A stretch of DNA of 54,009 nt from an uncultured bacterium (GTDB lineage: Bacteria; Patescibacteriota; Minisyncoccia; UBA6257; GWB1-50-10): contig CAINEW010000028.1 in the NCBI GenBank assembly GCA_903847915.1, forward strand, positions 1-54,009, in the 5' to 3' direction. Both the position numbers and the translations under genes were made by a program. Each line of letters begins with the position of its first letter. Position 1 is the first letter of the stretch. Shown here one piece after another: positions 8,401 through 15,022 of this stretch. The notes beneath the pieces are model-generated. The model was not told the DNA's origin. It saw only the letters and a list, made by a program, of their open reading frames with translations, and did no database searches.

Positions 8401-8617
8401 TAAACCATTTTCTGTGGCAAAAATGATTGAGGATAGTAATGACAATGTGTGGTCTCCGAGAATTTTTGGAGGAAAATTTGATGGCGCGATCGCATTGGTA
8501 CGTAAAGTGGGAGACCATCTTGAATATAAGTTTCCTGGCCATGCTCCAGTAAGTGCATCTACAGAGGAAATGATGAAATTTAGTACCGAGATGGTTGAAC
8601 GAGCAATGAGTAAGTAA
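5447..8617 (+). CDS. Large coiled-coil/membrane protein of unknown function
   Basis: 1056 residues, the longest gene here. Residues 1-250 are Glu/Lys-rich with long predicted coiled coils (KEFESENNLFQESIEETKVK region) and no signal peptide. Residues ~275-400 contain two similar alpha-beta stretches (ESKVRSLLVSNENIKEVNN and KGKVESLMASKLNEISVLL) that look like tandem small domains. Residues ~430-530 are helical and charged. A Gly/Ala-rich hydrophobic stretch follows (about 545-575, VLGAGIVTATAVTFGSVGVA), and a second weaker one (VVAGAGSFMVGP) near 657. The C-terminal 350 residues are helical with no Cys. The layout resembles large CPR-specific proteins without known function. It is co-transcribed with the preceding small gene; its function is unknown. 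Confidence 0.8.
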   Translation: MDVIPDNTKEKEGGKTSEAIIREKLHASLDVAEIESATVVLEELGQTLALFLTEKEENVSHNDIEHMKGVVQKMDEALTILNQIPAFQFQKLEPVLQEKIHPFFSFDTTLLSQAEVKITENISREGVQKVENAGGSVDQIQQAKDAGEVLTQGVQEAKKEFESENNLFQESIEETKVKIEERSKEIATKKEEIERLEKEVASTTGLDKTQKETTLELVKSSLFALESSLLVSEGKLRAFGEITQGLGEKSDQSQEVKKESIEIPESKVFPSEFIESKVRSLLVSNENIKEVNNLEVKGSANEITLNVRVVGPLRSNIGIQAILESKEGSIGVKNYNIDASRMIKGKVESLMASKLNEISVLLKSYIEEEENKKIDKIEIINGELVVTFKPQPLKESGEKIQPTGAVPTLQEQITENLDAQLSPEQFRNQRREEYVKKYKDWKGVSKGMLGREIFAEEAAKRSYDAYNQANKEYMMKTYGDAKAEIETRLVGNQEAIDAELAVLNGRLHAQFIADEELKLNQMKVDEWPPKEKGRLMKCLEVVGKIPKPVRWVLGAGIVTATAVTFGSVGVAGAGMFALSKVIRSATGAGLAAFTDKLFAFGIKKWKKDKEEKLNKIQGGFSLDNYDTEREQWHDFQEEIRKQEKWFGIERLLTNIVVAGAGSFMVGPHIDSWINGADATDITQAGGGDRTETINKTKEALKIAKGHANDPNLMKHIQGTAQLGEQEIEPNTSGQFPDDTLGVNLNKTIEQFGGTKALEEFDRMKGEIDGLDKNLDDYIKGVPGSKEVLEKAVIAHPDIVNRYPETIGKIFGNYMNTGEAFQIHGIDHINNLDLFNAKITGVPDTKLLSPSEIIEITQSSRPSSADILKMVAEHPGYLEQSAPLREALRTISKDALENTLKNTTVFGDIFGHGSEFSEQLTQHTGHLAESFGLPPHQAHVFVELMADGKEMTKKAFENNPYLFDRDTGFLNLEGIEEKVKGFKNVLKPFSVAKMIEDSNDNVWSPRIFGGKFDGAIALVRKVGDHLEYKFPGHAPVSASTEEMMKFSTEMVERAMSK

Positions 8618-8654
8618 GAAAGGTCGTGCGGTTTTGTAGAAAATAAAAATATTA

Positions 8655-8660
8655 TATACT
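8655..8660 (+). promoter_or_regulatory. -10 box (TATACT), probable leaderless transcript
   Basis: TATACT ends 6 nt before the ATG at 8667, with no Shine-Dalgarno sequence in between. Confidence 0.55.
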
Positions 8661-8666
8661 ATTACT

Positions 8667-8975
8667 ATGGCAAATATATTAGGAGAAAATGTGGTCAAGA
8701 TGTTGGGGCTTGATGCGCTTCCCGAGAGCGAGCAACAAGAAGCGTTAATAAAGATTGGAGAAATTATTTTTCAGCGCGTGGTGATGCGGGGGATTGAGAT
8801 GCTTTCCGAAGATGAGAAAATGGAGTTAGATGAAAAAGCGGATGACATGAAAAAAGATCCTGCGGCACTTTTTGAGTTTTTTGAATCAAAAATCGCGAAT
8901 TTTAAAGATGTGGTGAAAGAAGAAATTGAGGCGTTTAAGAATAAGAGTGTGGATATGACAAAAAATATTGGATAG
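8667..8975 (+). CDS. DUF5663-like small helical protein
   Basis: 102 residues, acidic and all-helical. The N-terminal stretch ENVVKMLGLDALPESEQQEA followed by LIKIGEIIFQRVVMRG resembles DUF5663 proteins found widely in CPR genomes; the family assignment is from memory and moderate. There are no catalytic motifs, Cys or membrane segments. It probably has its own leaderless promoter, and a strong terminator 20 nt downstream makes it monocistronic. Function unknown. Confidence 0.65.
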   Translation: MANILGENVVKMLGLDALPESEQQEALIKIGEIIFQRVVMRGIEMLSEDEKMELDEKADDMKKDPAALFEFFESKIANFKDVVKEEIEAFKNKSVDMTKNIG

Positions 8976-8995
8976 ATTTTAAATCGCGATCATCT

Positions 8996-9020
8996 AAAAA
9001 CCTCATTACGAGGTTTTTTT
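8996..9020 (+). terminator. Rho-independent terminator
   Basis: AACCTC-attac-GAGGTT followed by a run of seven T. The A-run on the left would give a usable U-tract on the other strand too, so it may also end the xseA-xseB transcript. Confidence 0.8.
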
Positions 9021-9055
9021 GTCCGCCCAAGGCGGATGAGTTGTTTACAACTCAT
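9021..9055. repeat. CCGCC/GGCGG palindrome plus inverted copy of the xseB end
   Basis: TCCGCC-caa-GGCGGA (9022-9036) is a minimal member of the palindrome family. Beside it, ATGAGTTGT-tt-ACAACTCAT (9036-9055) is a perfect 9-bp inverted repeat whose right arm includes the xseB stop codon (- strand). Confidence 0.6.
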
Positions 9056-9264
9056 TCTTCGTCAAATTCTTTTTTGATTTCTTCAAACTCGTTTTCTACT
9101 TCCTTGAGGCGGGTTTTGAGTTGTTTAATAAGCCCCGCACCTTCTTTTACCTTTACTAACCCTTGTTCTACATCCACCTCTTTTTGGGTTTCAAACCACT
9201 GTGCAATCGCTTCTAATTTGCCTAAGGATTCCTGAATATTGATTTTCTTCGTTGGTTGGTTCAT
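9052..9264 (-). CDS. xseB: Exodeoxyribonuclease VII small subunit
   Basis: 70 residues, usual for XseB. It contains the family core ESLGKLEAIAQWFE, then the helical hairpin GLVKVKEGAGLIKQLKTRLKEVE. The small subunit winds around XseA to form the ssDNA-degrading exonuclease VII used in mismatch repair and DNA damage processing. The start codon overlaps the xseA stop (9261-9264), the classic translationally coupled arrangement. The acidic C-terminus reads EFDEE; the stop codon lies inside a small inverted repeat. Confidence 0.93.
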   Translation of the reverse strand: MNQPTKKINIQESLGKLEAIAQWFETQKEVDVEQGLVKVKEGAGLIKQLKTRLKEVENEFEEIKKEFDEE

Positions 9265-10646
9265 TCGTTTATTATACTTTTTTCTACTTTTGAGGCAACC
9301 GTGCCGTCTGTGAGTTGAGTGATGATATGCATATCCTTTTTAATATCGCGTGCGCTTTTAAGAATCTTACCTTCTTCGTTGCGGACGATGCTATAACCCA
9401 ATGCGAGTTGTGTGAGAGGATTATTGGCAGAGCAAATGGCTTCTGCGTGAGCAATGCGCGTGGTTATTTTATTTATCATTTCATAGGCAAGGCGCATCAA
9501 GGTAATTTGAGAAAGGCGTGTACGTTCTTTGAATTGATTGAATGTGGAGGAAAGTGTTTCTCGCGCACGCGTCAACATTCTTTTCTGATGTTCTACGGCA
9601 AGGAAGACGCGAGAAAAGGCAGAAAGAAGGACGCGTGTATTATGCGTAATTGAAGCGATAATAATATTCAGTTCGCGTTCATACGTATTAAATAATTTTT
9701 CTTCAAAGAGGGGGATAGCACTATGAAGTGATTCCCACGAATTATTGATGGTGTAGGCGGCTGCTGTGGGAGTGGAGACGGATTGATCGGCGACAAGACA
9801 GGCAATGGGGACATTCACATCATGACCGATGCCGCAGAGAGTAGGGATTTTTGAGGCAAAAATGGCGCGTGCGACTCGTTCGTTATTAAACGCTTGTAAA
9901 CTTTCTAAACTTCCTCCTCCGCGGATAATCACGAGCACATCAAGATCGGGCATATGATTATTAAATCGCTCAATCGCGTCCACGAGATTTGCAACCGCTT
10001 CTTCTCCTTCTACGCGCGCATTGCGGAAGAAAAGTTTGTAATTTAATTTATCCAAATTATTACGAAAATCGTGAATGACCACACCGTCGCGTGAAGTGAT
10101 AATACCGATGCGTTCAATAAATTGTGGAAGAGGACGTTTGCGTGTAAAAAGCCCCTCCAATTCAAGTTGTTTTTTGAGAAGTTCGTAGGCGCGTTTTAAT
10201 GATCCCTCGCCGATGGGTTCAATGCGTTCCACTGCAAAACTTAATTGTCCTCGCGGTTTATAGATGCGCGGATACCCTCCCATTTTTATTTCCATGCCGT
10301 CTTCTAACGGCACGCCGATGCGATTGTATTGTGCGCGTGAAAGAAAGGCGTTGATTTTACTTTCATCTTCCTTATCTTTCAGTGAAAATCCTACCCATTG
10401 AATGCCGATTTTACATTCGCTTACTTCGCCCACGATTGAGACCCGTTCGGAAGTCAGAATAATATTAAGAGCATCCAAGAAGACGCTCACGGTAAATATT
10501 TTTTCCTCTGGAGTTATGAGAGGGGATTTTTCTTTTATTATTTCTTTTCTGTCCTCTTTTTTGTGAGTAGACGTTTTTATTGGTTCGTCAAAAAAAGACG
10601 CTTGCGAGATAGTTGTTTTTTCACTCTTTTTTGATTTTCTTTTCAT
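9261..10646 (-). CDS. xseA: Exodeoxyribonuclease VII large subunit
   Basis: 461 residues from the ATG at 10646 (MKRKSKKSEK). A longer reading frame to 10742 would run through tRNA-Gln and is rejected. An OB-fold domain (roughly residues 45-140, VSVFLDALNIIL to RIYKPRGQLSF) precedes the catalytic domain with GIITSRDGVVIHDF, VIIRGGGSLESL and GIGHDVNVPIACLVADQSVS, all characteristic of XseA. A helical coiled-coil stalk for XseB binding and a C-terminal segment (GYSIVRNEEGKIL) follow. The first ~45 residues are Lys/Ser/Thr-rich and probably disordered. It lies 12 nt after tRNA-Gln, with which it is probably co-transcribed. Confidence 0.95.
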   Translation of the reverse strand: MKRKSKKSEKTTISQASFFDEPIKTSTHKKEDRKEIIKEKSPLITPEEKIFTVSVFLDALNIILTSERVSIVGEVSECKIGIQWVGFSLKDKEDESKINAFLSRAQYNRIGVPLEDGMEIKMGGYPRIYKPRGQLSFAVERIEPIGEGSLKRAYELLKKQLELEGLFTRKRPLPQFIERIGIITSRDGVVIHDFRNNLDKLNYKLFFRNARVEGEEAVANLVDAIERFNNHMPDLDVLVIIRGGGSLESLQAFNNERVARAIFASKIPTLCGIGHDVNVPIACLVADQSVSTPTAAAYTINNSWESLHSAIPLFEEKLFNTYERELNIIIASITHNTRVLLSAFSRVFLAVEHQKRMLTRARETLSSTFNQFKERTRLSQITLMRLAYEMINKITTRIAHAEAICSANNPLTQLALGYSIVRNEEGKILKSARDIKKDMHIITQLTDGTVASKVEKSIINE

Positions 10647-10658
10647 AATATAAATTTG

Positions 10659-10729
10659 CTGTCGGACTTGGATTCGAACCAAGATTGGTGGATTCAGAGT
10701 CCACAGGCCTACCATTAGCCGATCCGACA
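10659..10729 (-). tRNA. tRNA-Gln (anticodon CTG)
   Basis: On the - strand the acceptor stem is TGTCGGA/TCCGACA. Anticodon stem GTGGA/TCCAC encloses loop CTCTGAA, giving CTG, which reads CAG. The T-arm contains GGTTCGAATCC. The discriminator is G and CCA is not encoded (CAA follows). xseA begins 12 nt downstream, so the tRNA is probably processed from a tRNA-xseA-xseB transcript. Confidence 0.93.
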
Positions 10730-10749
10730 AATTAGAAACCATTAGACCT

Positions 10750-10775
10750 GCCCGGCTCTATTCGGAGAGACGGGC
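10750..10775. repeat. GC-rich palindrome upstream of tRNA-Gln
   Basis: GCCCGgCTCT-attcgg-AGAGaCGGGC forms a 9-bp stem with one mismatch, followed by GATCCCGC. It is GC-rich relative to its surroundings and similar in scale to the CCGCC/GGCGG palindromes, but its core differs, so family membership is tentative. Confidence 0.5.
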
Positions 10776-10829
10776 GATCCCGCAATGCTTTTAATAATGC
10801 AAGAAAAATGAGAGAAAATCAATTTGTTG

Positions 10830-10835
10830 TATAAT
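10830..10835 (+). promoter_or_regulatory. sodA -10 box (extended, TGTTGTATAAT), leaderless
   Basis: TATAAT ends 6 nt before the sodA ATG at 10842, leaving no room for a ribosome-binding site. Confidence 0.6.
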
Positions 10836-10841
10836 AGATTT

Positions 10842-11501
10842 ATGCAATATGAACTTCCGCCATTGCCGTATGCGTATGATGCGCTTGAGCCATTCATTGA
10901 TGCGAAGACGATGGAGATTCATCACAGCAAGCATCATGCGACGTATGTGACGAAACTTAATGAGGCACTTGCACAAGCGCCCAAAGAGATTGCGGATAAG
11001 CCATTGGAGTGGCTTTTAGGTCATTTAAATGAGGTTCCGGAAGGCATTCGCACGGCAGTCCGTAACCATGGGGGAGGACATTGGAATCACTCGTTTTTCT
11101 GGCAAATAATGTGCCCTCATCACCAATCTGGAGTGCCTCAAAATGACCTTAAAATAGCGTTAGAGAGCACGTTTCAGAGCGTGCAGTCATTTATGGAAGA
11201 ATTTAATAAGAAGGCGTTGGGGCTGTTTGGGAGCGGGTGGGTATGGCTTACTGTAACTAATAACTCAAAACTAATAACTGAAAACGGAGGACAAGGGGAT
11301 AGGAAACTGGAGATTATAACGACTGCGAATCAGGACAGTCCTATTTCTCAAGGATTGCGTCCAATTTTGGGATTGGATGTGTGGGAACATGCCTATTATT
11401 TGAAGCACCAGAATCGTCGCGCGGACTATATTGAAGCGTGGTGGAATGTGGTAAATTGGGAAGAAGTGGAGAAGAGATATAGGGATGCATTAGTAATTTA
11501 G
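10842..11501 (+). CDS. sodA: Superoxide dismutase, Mn-type (Fe/Mn family)
   Basis: 219 residues from [13 protein letters not shown]; an upstream in-frame Met (10824) precedes the -10 box and is rejected. It converts superoxide to oxygen and hydrogen peroxide in the cytoplasm. Metal ligands: His in [12 protein letters not shown], His in [10 protein letters not shown], and Asp/His in [15 protein letters not shown]. The Gln in TTANQDSP and the GG before HWNH favour the Mn or cambialistic type over Fe-SOD. Between GSGWVWL and [13 protein letters not shown] there are about 13 residues more than in E. coli MnSOD ([16 protein letters not shown] region). This insertion is encoded by a TAACTAATAACT repeat that also occurs in intergenic DNA. 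The insertion lies in a beta-hairpin loop, so activity may be retained. Confidence 0.95.
   Translation: MQYELPPLPYAYDALEPFIDAKTMEIHHSKHHATYVTKLNEALAQAPKEIADKPLEWLLGHLNEVPEGIRTAVRNHGGGHWNHSFFWQIMCPHHQSGVPQNDLKIALESTFQSVQSFMEEFNKKALGLFGSGWVWLTVTNNSKLITENGGQGDRKLEIITTANQDSPISQGLRPILGLDVWEHAYYLKHQNRRADYIEAWWNVVNWEEVEKRYRDALVI
11254..11285 (+). repeat. TAACTAATAAC-type repeat inside sodA
   Basis: TAACTAATAACTCAAAACTA followed by ATAACTGAAAAC resembles the intergenic tracts at 5197-5211 (AAATTAACTAATAAC) and 18594-18632 (AATTAACTTATAACGAATAA then CTGATAACTATTAAC). Here it is translated as part of the loop insertion in the SOD protein. Confidence 0.55.
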
Positions 11502-11645
11502 TTCCGATATGAAAATCGGAGTTGTAATTCGGTGGTAATTAATAGTAATTTGGTTGTGGCGGAATGTAATATGGGAAAGTTTGATTAATAAGATAATATG
11601 TTGTTATATTAGGGTGTGGTGGTTTTAATTTTTAATAATGTAAAA
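11502..11645. other. Intergenic region without recognisable gene
   Basis: About 145 bp of AT-rich DNA. A weak hairpin (TCCGAT-atgaaa... -ATCGGA, about 11505-11521) lies right after the sodA stop. A TATATTAGGG-like sequence near 11605 could hold a promoter for the next gene. Nothing else is seen. Confidence 0.3.
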
Positions 11646-11656
11646 AGGAGATGAAT

Positions 11657-11899
11657 ATGGGTTCGAGAATTCCAGAGGGGCAAGAGTATATATATTTAAG
11701 AGGAAGAGGGAAAACGTGTCGTTGTTGTCATGGTACTAGTAATCATAACAAAGAGGTAGATAATCCCCCAGATGAAGAAGGACGTTATAGTATTACTCGA
11801 GAGTGTGAGTGTTGTTATTATGGTGTAGTATACGTTCCGTATCAGACAGAAGAAGAGGAAAACGCACGAGCAGACAATATAAAGTGTCGATGGTCCTAA
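11657..11899 (+). CDS. Hypothetical small Cys-rich protein
   Basis: 80 residues starting MGSRIPEGQEY. The ATG at 11657 is 6 nt after a clear AGGAG (11646-11650); the ATG at 11651 is too close to it. Two Cys clusters (CRCC near residue 20 and CECC near 54) with nearby His suggest a compact zinc-binding fold of the rubredoxin/zinc-ribbon type. Hydrophilic, no membrane segment. A terminator follows at once, so it is a single-gene unit. Family not recognised. Confidence 0.65.
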   Translation: MGSRIPEGQEYIYLRGRGKTCRCCHGTSNHNKEVDNPPDEEGRYSITRECECCYYGVVYVPYQTEEEENARADNIKCRWS

Positions 11900-11920
11900 A
11901 GAGAATAAAATAAATATAAA

Positions 11921-11948
11921 AGCGAAGATATATATCTTCGCTTTTTTT
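11921..11948 (+). terminator. Rho-independent terminator (bidirectional)
   Basis: AGCGAAGATAT and ATATCTTCGCT form an 11-bp perfect stem followed by seven T. It sits between convergent genes and can serve both. Confidence 0.85.
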
Positions 11949-11951
11949 GTT

Positions 11952-12194
11952 TTATCGAAATTTATTTTCATTTCCACCAAAAATGTCCGTATCAATTTCT
12001 CCACGTTTATTAATTGTGGTGACAATATGGAGATCAATCGGGTCTGGTCCCTTGTCAAAGTGATCCACAATTTCTACTTGATTGAATTTGTGTTGCACTT
12101 GTGTCAAGTGATTAGGTGATCCAATATTAAATGTGCTACCGGGATTTAATGGTTCGAATGAATTTGAATTTTGATTGAACATGGTTGCGCTCAT
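11952..12194 (-). CDS. Hypothetical protein
   Basis: 80 residues, polar, with an Asn/Ser/Pro-rich N-terminus (MFNQNSNSFEPLNPGS) and a short strand-rich C-terminal half (KFNQVEIVDHFDKGPD, HIVTTINKRGEIDTD). No Cys, no membrane segment. Start supported by AAAGAAAGGA about 8 nt upstream. It shares a terminator with the convergent Cys-rich gene. No family recognised. Confidence 0.55.
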   Translation of the reverse strand: MSATMFNQNSNSFEPLNPGSTFNIGSPNHLTQVQHKFNQVEIVDHFDKGPDPIDLHIVTTINKRGEIDTDIFGGNENKFR

Positions 12195-12338
12195 ATAATG
12201 TTTCCTTTCTTTATTTTAATGTGCTTTTTTATTATATCATATTGCTAAAATAATACAAATAATTTGTAAAAATTACAGTATTCTGATATGTTTTAATAAT
12301 AGTTTTTTAATAATAAAATCAGAAAGGGTTATAATAGT

Positions 12339-12587
12339 ATGGCTATTGAATGGAGAAATTTACCAGCCCCGTCTACATGGGATTGTCGTGGTGTTATGGA
12401 GCCGCATCCGCCCGTAGGTGTTGTAATATGGGTTTGTAGTATCTGTAATTGGGAGAGTACAACACAAGGAAGCGGTTTTTGTAATAGAAGTTATTGTGAG
12501 TCTTGTCGACGACAACGTTTCCCGTTAAATATGTGTTCTTGTGATGAGTCTGGTTGGTATGACGTAGATACAGAACAAAAAGTATAA
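12339..12587 (+). CDS. Hypothetical small Cys-rich (zinc finger-like) protein
   Basis: 82 residues with eight Cys: one isolated (DCRG), CSIC near residue 33, then CNRSYCESC and CSC toward the C-terminus. The spacing fits two small zinc knuckles, but no named family is evident. A purine-rich AGAAAGGG lies about 9 nt upstream; a TATAAT at 12330 is too near the start codon to be its -10 unless translation uses another start. A terminator follows 6 nt after the stop. With the 11657 gene it forms a pair of unrelated-sequence Cys-rich mini-proteins in the same neighbourhood. Confidence 0.6.
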   Translation: MAIEWRNLPAPSTWDCRGVMEPHPPVGVVIWVCSICNWESTTQGSGFCNRSYCESCRRQRFPLNMCSCDESGWYDVDTEQKV

Positions 12588-12591
12588 AATA

Positions 12592-12625
12592 AAAAGCCGT
12601 TCCCATAAGTGGGCGCGGCTTTTTT
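12592..12625. terminator. Rho-independent terminator between convergent genes
   Basis: AAAAGCCG ... CGGCTTTT, with inner CCC/GGG pairing and a T6 tail. It lies between the 12339 gene and the - strand gene ending at 12629. Confidence 0.8.
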
Positions 12626-12628
12626 GGT

Positions 12629-13744
12629 TCATGCTATTTTTTCTACTGGTTCCGTTTGTTGCTTTGCGAGCTCGGTGAGTCCTTTGATGAAATTTCTCAA
12701 TCGTTCTGCCGCCTCTCGCCAAGAAATGTATTTTCCCCAAACATCATTAAGATATCTTTTACAAGGCTCAGAGTCATAACATTTTTCGTCGCAACGTTCA
12801 TTTCCGGCTTCATCGTGACAGAAACATGCCGTCCCATTTCCAAAGAAAAGAACCCATGGCAAAGTTCCTTCCGATTTATCGCCAAGTATTTTTCCTATTG
12901 TTAATGGGAAACCGATATCAAGTAATAGATTTTCATTATCTCCACTACCAACAGAAATGCATGGAATATGCGCAAAGGAAGTTTCGATGCTTTCTTTGAA
13001 TGTGCTCATCCTTTGCTTTAATTCTTCGGTCGTTATAGGAGGAACAATAGTTTCAATGGTTTCCTGTATGCTCATATCGTGAATGGTAGGAATCATATTA
13101 TTGAACCCTTTAATATGATTACTAACCAACTTGACTGCGCTTTTCCAACTTTCACTGAATTCTGCAAATGGTCCATTTTTGTAAATTTCTTGTGAATGAC
13201 CCCAAGAAACCGTTCCGTCCTCTAAAAGAAATCCTTTGAGCTCTTTTTGATTATTGAAGATAGAACTTATCGAAAGTGGGAACGAAAATGCGATAAGGGG
13301 ATTTGGTAAATCTTTATCCTCATTTTCGTATCCCTCCACTTTTTTGCCACACAACTCTGCGTGAACAAATGGCATTGCGTTCAATAGTAAAACCCATCCA
13401 TTGAGACGATCAGTGACTCCTTCGCTTGGTGCAACAGTAGTTATGTCCAATGGTTTTGGAATTACTCCTCTTCTTAGTGAAGTTCTTGCTATTTTATCGT
13501 ACGCAGAAAGCCACGTACATTCAATTATTGCGCCATCTCTGATAATTTTTGCTTCGTTGTTATCAAAGAAATATGCATATGCAATCGCTGCTTCCTTGCC
13601 CTTTTCAAAATCCTCTTTTAAGAGAGAGGTTTTTGGAAACATAAATCCAAAAAGTGCGCTTCCTATTATTTTTTCTTTTGAAATCGCCTTTACAGTGAGC
13701 TTGCTGATGGTTTCAATCCATCTCTGATATGGTGAGATTCCCAT
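12629..13744 (-). CDS. Hypothetical protein with C-terminal Cys cluster
   Basis: 371 residues, soluble, mixed alpha/beta. The notable feature is a Cys cluster near residue 305 (CFCHDEAGNERCDEKCYDSE then PC), which could bind a metal. The context SVGSGDNENLLLDIGFPL and LPWVLFFGNGTACF suggests a strand-rich core around it. The C-terminus is helical. An AAGGA sequence lies about 10 nt before the ATG, and a good promoter (13835-13864) drives it. It stands between unrelated genes and I do not recognise it. Confidence 0.65.
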   Translation of the reverse strand: MGISPYQRWIETISKLTVKAISKEKIIGSALFGFMFPKTSLLKEDFEKGKEAAIAYAYFFDNNEAKIIRDGAIIECTWLSAYDKIARTSLRRGVIPKPLDITTVAPSEGVTDRLNGWVLLLNAMPFVHAELCGKKVEGYENEDKDLPNPLIAFSFPLSISSIFNNQKELKGFLLEDGTVSWGHSQEIYKNGPFAEFSESWKSAVKLVSNHIKGFNNMIPTIHDMSIQETIETIVPPITTEELKQRMSTFKESIETSFAHIPCISVGSGDNENLLLDIGFPLTIGKILGDKSEGTLPWVLFFGNGTACFCHDEAGNERCDEKCYDSEPCKRYLNDVWGKYISWREAAERLRNFIKGLTELAKQQTEPVEKIA

Positions 13745-13834
13745 ATAATATTTTTCCTTATGATTTGAACATTTATCTAGTATGTGTTCGTTGTTAAATA
13801 AAATAGTAACTAGAATCTGTTTTACGCTGCTTTT

Positions 13835-13864
13835 ATTCTAACATCTTGTTTGCCCTTATGTCAA
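13835..13864 (-). promoter_or_regulatory. Promoter for the 12629-13744 gene
   Basis: On the - strand TTGACA (13859-13864) and TAGAAT (13835-13840) are spaced 18 bp. The -35 box begins right after the fmt stop codon, giving a leader of about 80 nt. Confidence 0.65.
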
Positions 13865-13865
13865 A

Positions 13866-14678
13866 TTAAAGCGTTTGTGGTGTTTTGCTTTCCCATTGGA
13901 TTTTTTTGAGAATAAATTTATCTTCTTTCATTTCTCCCTCTAATATTTTCATTCGTTTGCCATTTTGAATGGTATAGACACCGGGTTCGGGGTTTAGGGC
14001 GCGAACTTTATTCAAAATAACAATTGGATTGTCTTTTTCTAAATCTACAAGTCCATCTTCGTTTGTGAATTTTTTGGTGAATGTTGCTTCTGAATGATTT
14101 TGTTCTTTCGGAGTTATTTTGTCTTGTTCAAAAAGTGGGATTGTTTCTGCTAATAATTTTCCTGCGGTTGTTCCTAATTTTTGTGAAAGTGTTTCGGTGG
14201 TATCATTTTGTGCTATCTGCACTTTACTCTGTGTAAGTATCGCGCCGTGATCTACTTTTTCGTCCATCATATACAACGTAACCCCTGTTTCTATTTCACT
14301 GTTCAAAATAACACTTTGAATAGGGGACGCGCCACGATATTTAGGGAGAAGCGAAGGATGAACACCGATCACGCCTTTAGGAAATAAAGAAAGAACCGAA
14401 AGGGGAATGATTTTTGAATACGCACAGACAATGGCATAATCCGCATTTATGTTTTTAATATATTTTTGAACCGTCTCATCTTTTAATGATTCGGGTTGGA
14501 ATACGGGAATGCGGTCATGCTCGGCAATTAGTTTGGTTGGAGGAGGGGTTATTATTTTCTTTCTCCCTTGCGGTCTATCGGGATTAGAGATAAGAAGCAC
14601 TGGCGCATGATTTGCGTTTATGAGGGCTTCTAATACCTGCCCCGCTATGTGTGGCGTACCGAAAAAGATGAAGCGCAT
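13866..14678 (-). CDS. fmt: Methionyl-tRNA formyltransferase (short form)
   Basis: 270 residues against about 310 for typical Fmt. It transfers a formyl group from 10-formyl-THF to Met-tRNAi. N-terminal Rossmann-like domain begins MRFIFFGTPHIAGQVLEAL; the hallmark VHPSLLPKYRGASPIQ lies near residue 111, and the Asp of MMDEKVDHGAIL matches the catalytic Asp. The Asn that normally stands two residues before the catalytic His (NVHxSLLP) is Gly here (GVHPSLLP). The C-terminal tRNA-binding domain is abbreviated (EDGLVDLEKDNPIVILNKVR onward). It is divergent from a gene overlapping def, the functional partner that removes the formyl group. Confidence 0.9.
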   Translation of the reverse strand: MRFIFFGTPHIAGQVLEALINANHAPVLLISNPDRPQGRKKIITPPPTKLIAEHDRIPVFQPESLKDETVQKYIKNINADYAIVCAYSKIIPLSVLSLFPKGVIGVHPSLLPKYRGASPIQSVILNSEIETGVTLYMMDEKVDHGAILTQSKVQIAQNDTTETLSQKLGTTAGKLLAETIPLFEQDKITPKEQNHSEATFTKKFTNEDGLVDLEKDNPIVILNKVRALNPEPGVYTIQNGKRMKILEGEMKEDKFILKKIQWESKTPQTL

Positions 14679-14716
14679 ACGTTGATTTATTGGTGATTAT
14701 ACTCTATTCTAGGCCT

Positions 14717-15022
14717 ATGGAGAAGGCATCCCGCGCATATCAAGAGGTGCTCAAGGAAAGAAAGAAAACCTCGCGGGTGTATTCGATTCATCAGTCAGTA
14801 GGGCTTGAGATTGCCGAACTCTTAGAAGATCGTGCACATAAAGCAATTTATATCCGTTTTGCAAAGAATTATGATCGACACATGTTGCTTTCTCTCGCGC
14901 GGGATATTTCAGAACGGAAAAATGTAAATAATAAAGGCGCCTACTTTATGAGAATGTTGCAGAAAGAGCGTGCGGATAACGCAGAACGAACGAAAAAATA
15001 TAACAAAGAGAAAAAAATATGA
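14717..15022 (+). CDS. Hypothetical protein upstream of def
   Basis: 101 residues starting MEKASRAYQEVLKER. An upstream in-frame Met at 14690 is rejected because a TATACT box (14698-14703) lies downstream of it. It is basic and helical, with SIHQSVGLEIAELLEDR and a Lys/Arg-rich C-terminal tail (KERADNAERTKKYNKEKKI), and could bind nucleic acid. The stop overlaps the def start by 4 nt (ATGA), so translation is coupled. No named family recognised; the link to def suggests a role near nascent peptide processing, but this is only context. Confidence 0.65.
   Translation: MEKASRAYQEVLKERKKTSRVYSIHQSVGLEIAELLEDRAHKAIYIRFAKNYDRHMLLSLARDISERKNVNNKGAYFMRMLQKERADNAERTKKYNKEKKI

Noticed and set aside
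10647-10742. N-terminal extension of xseA
   Set aside because: The extra 32 codons run through tRNA-Gln; the Met at 10646 gives a normal XseA N-terminus.
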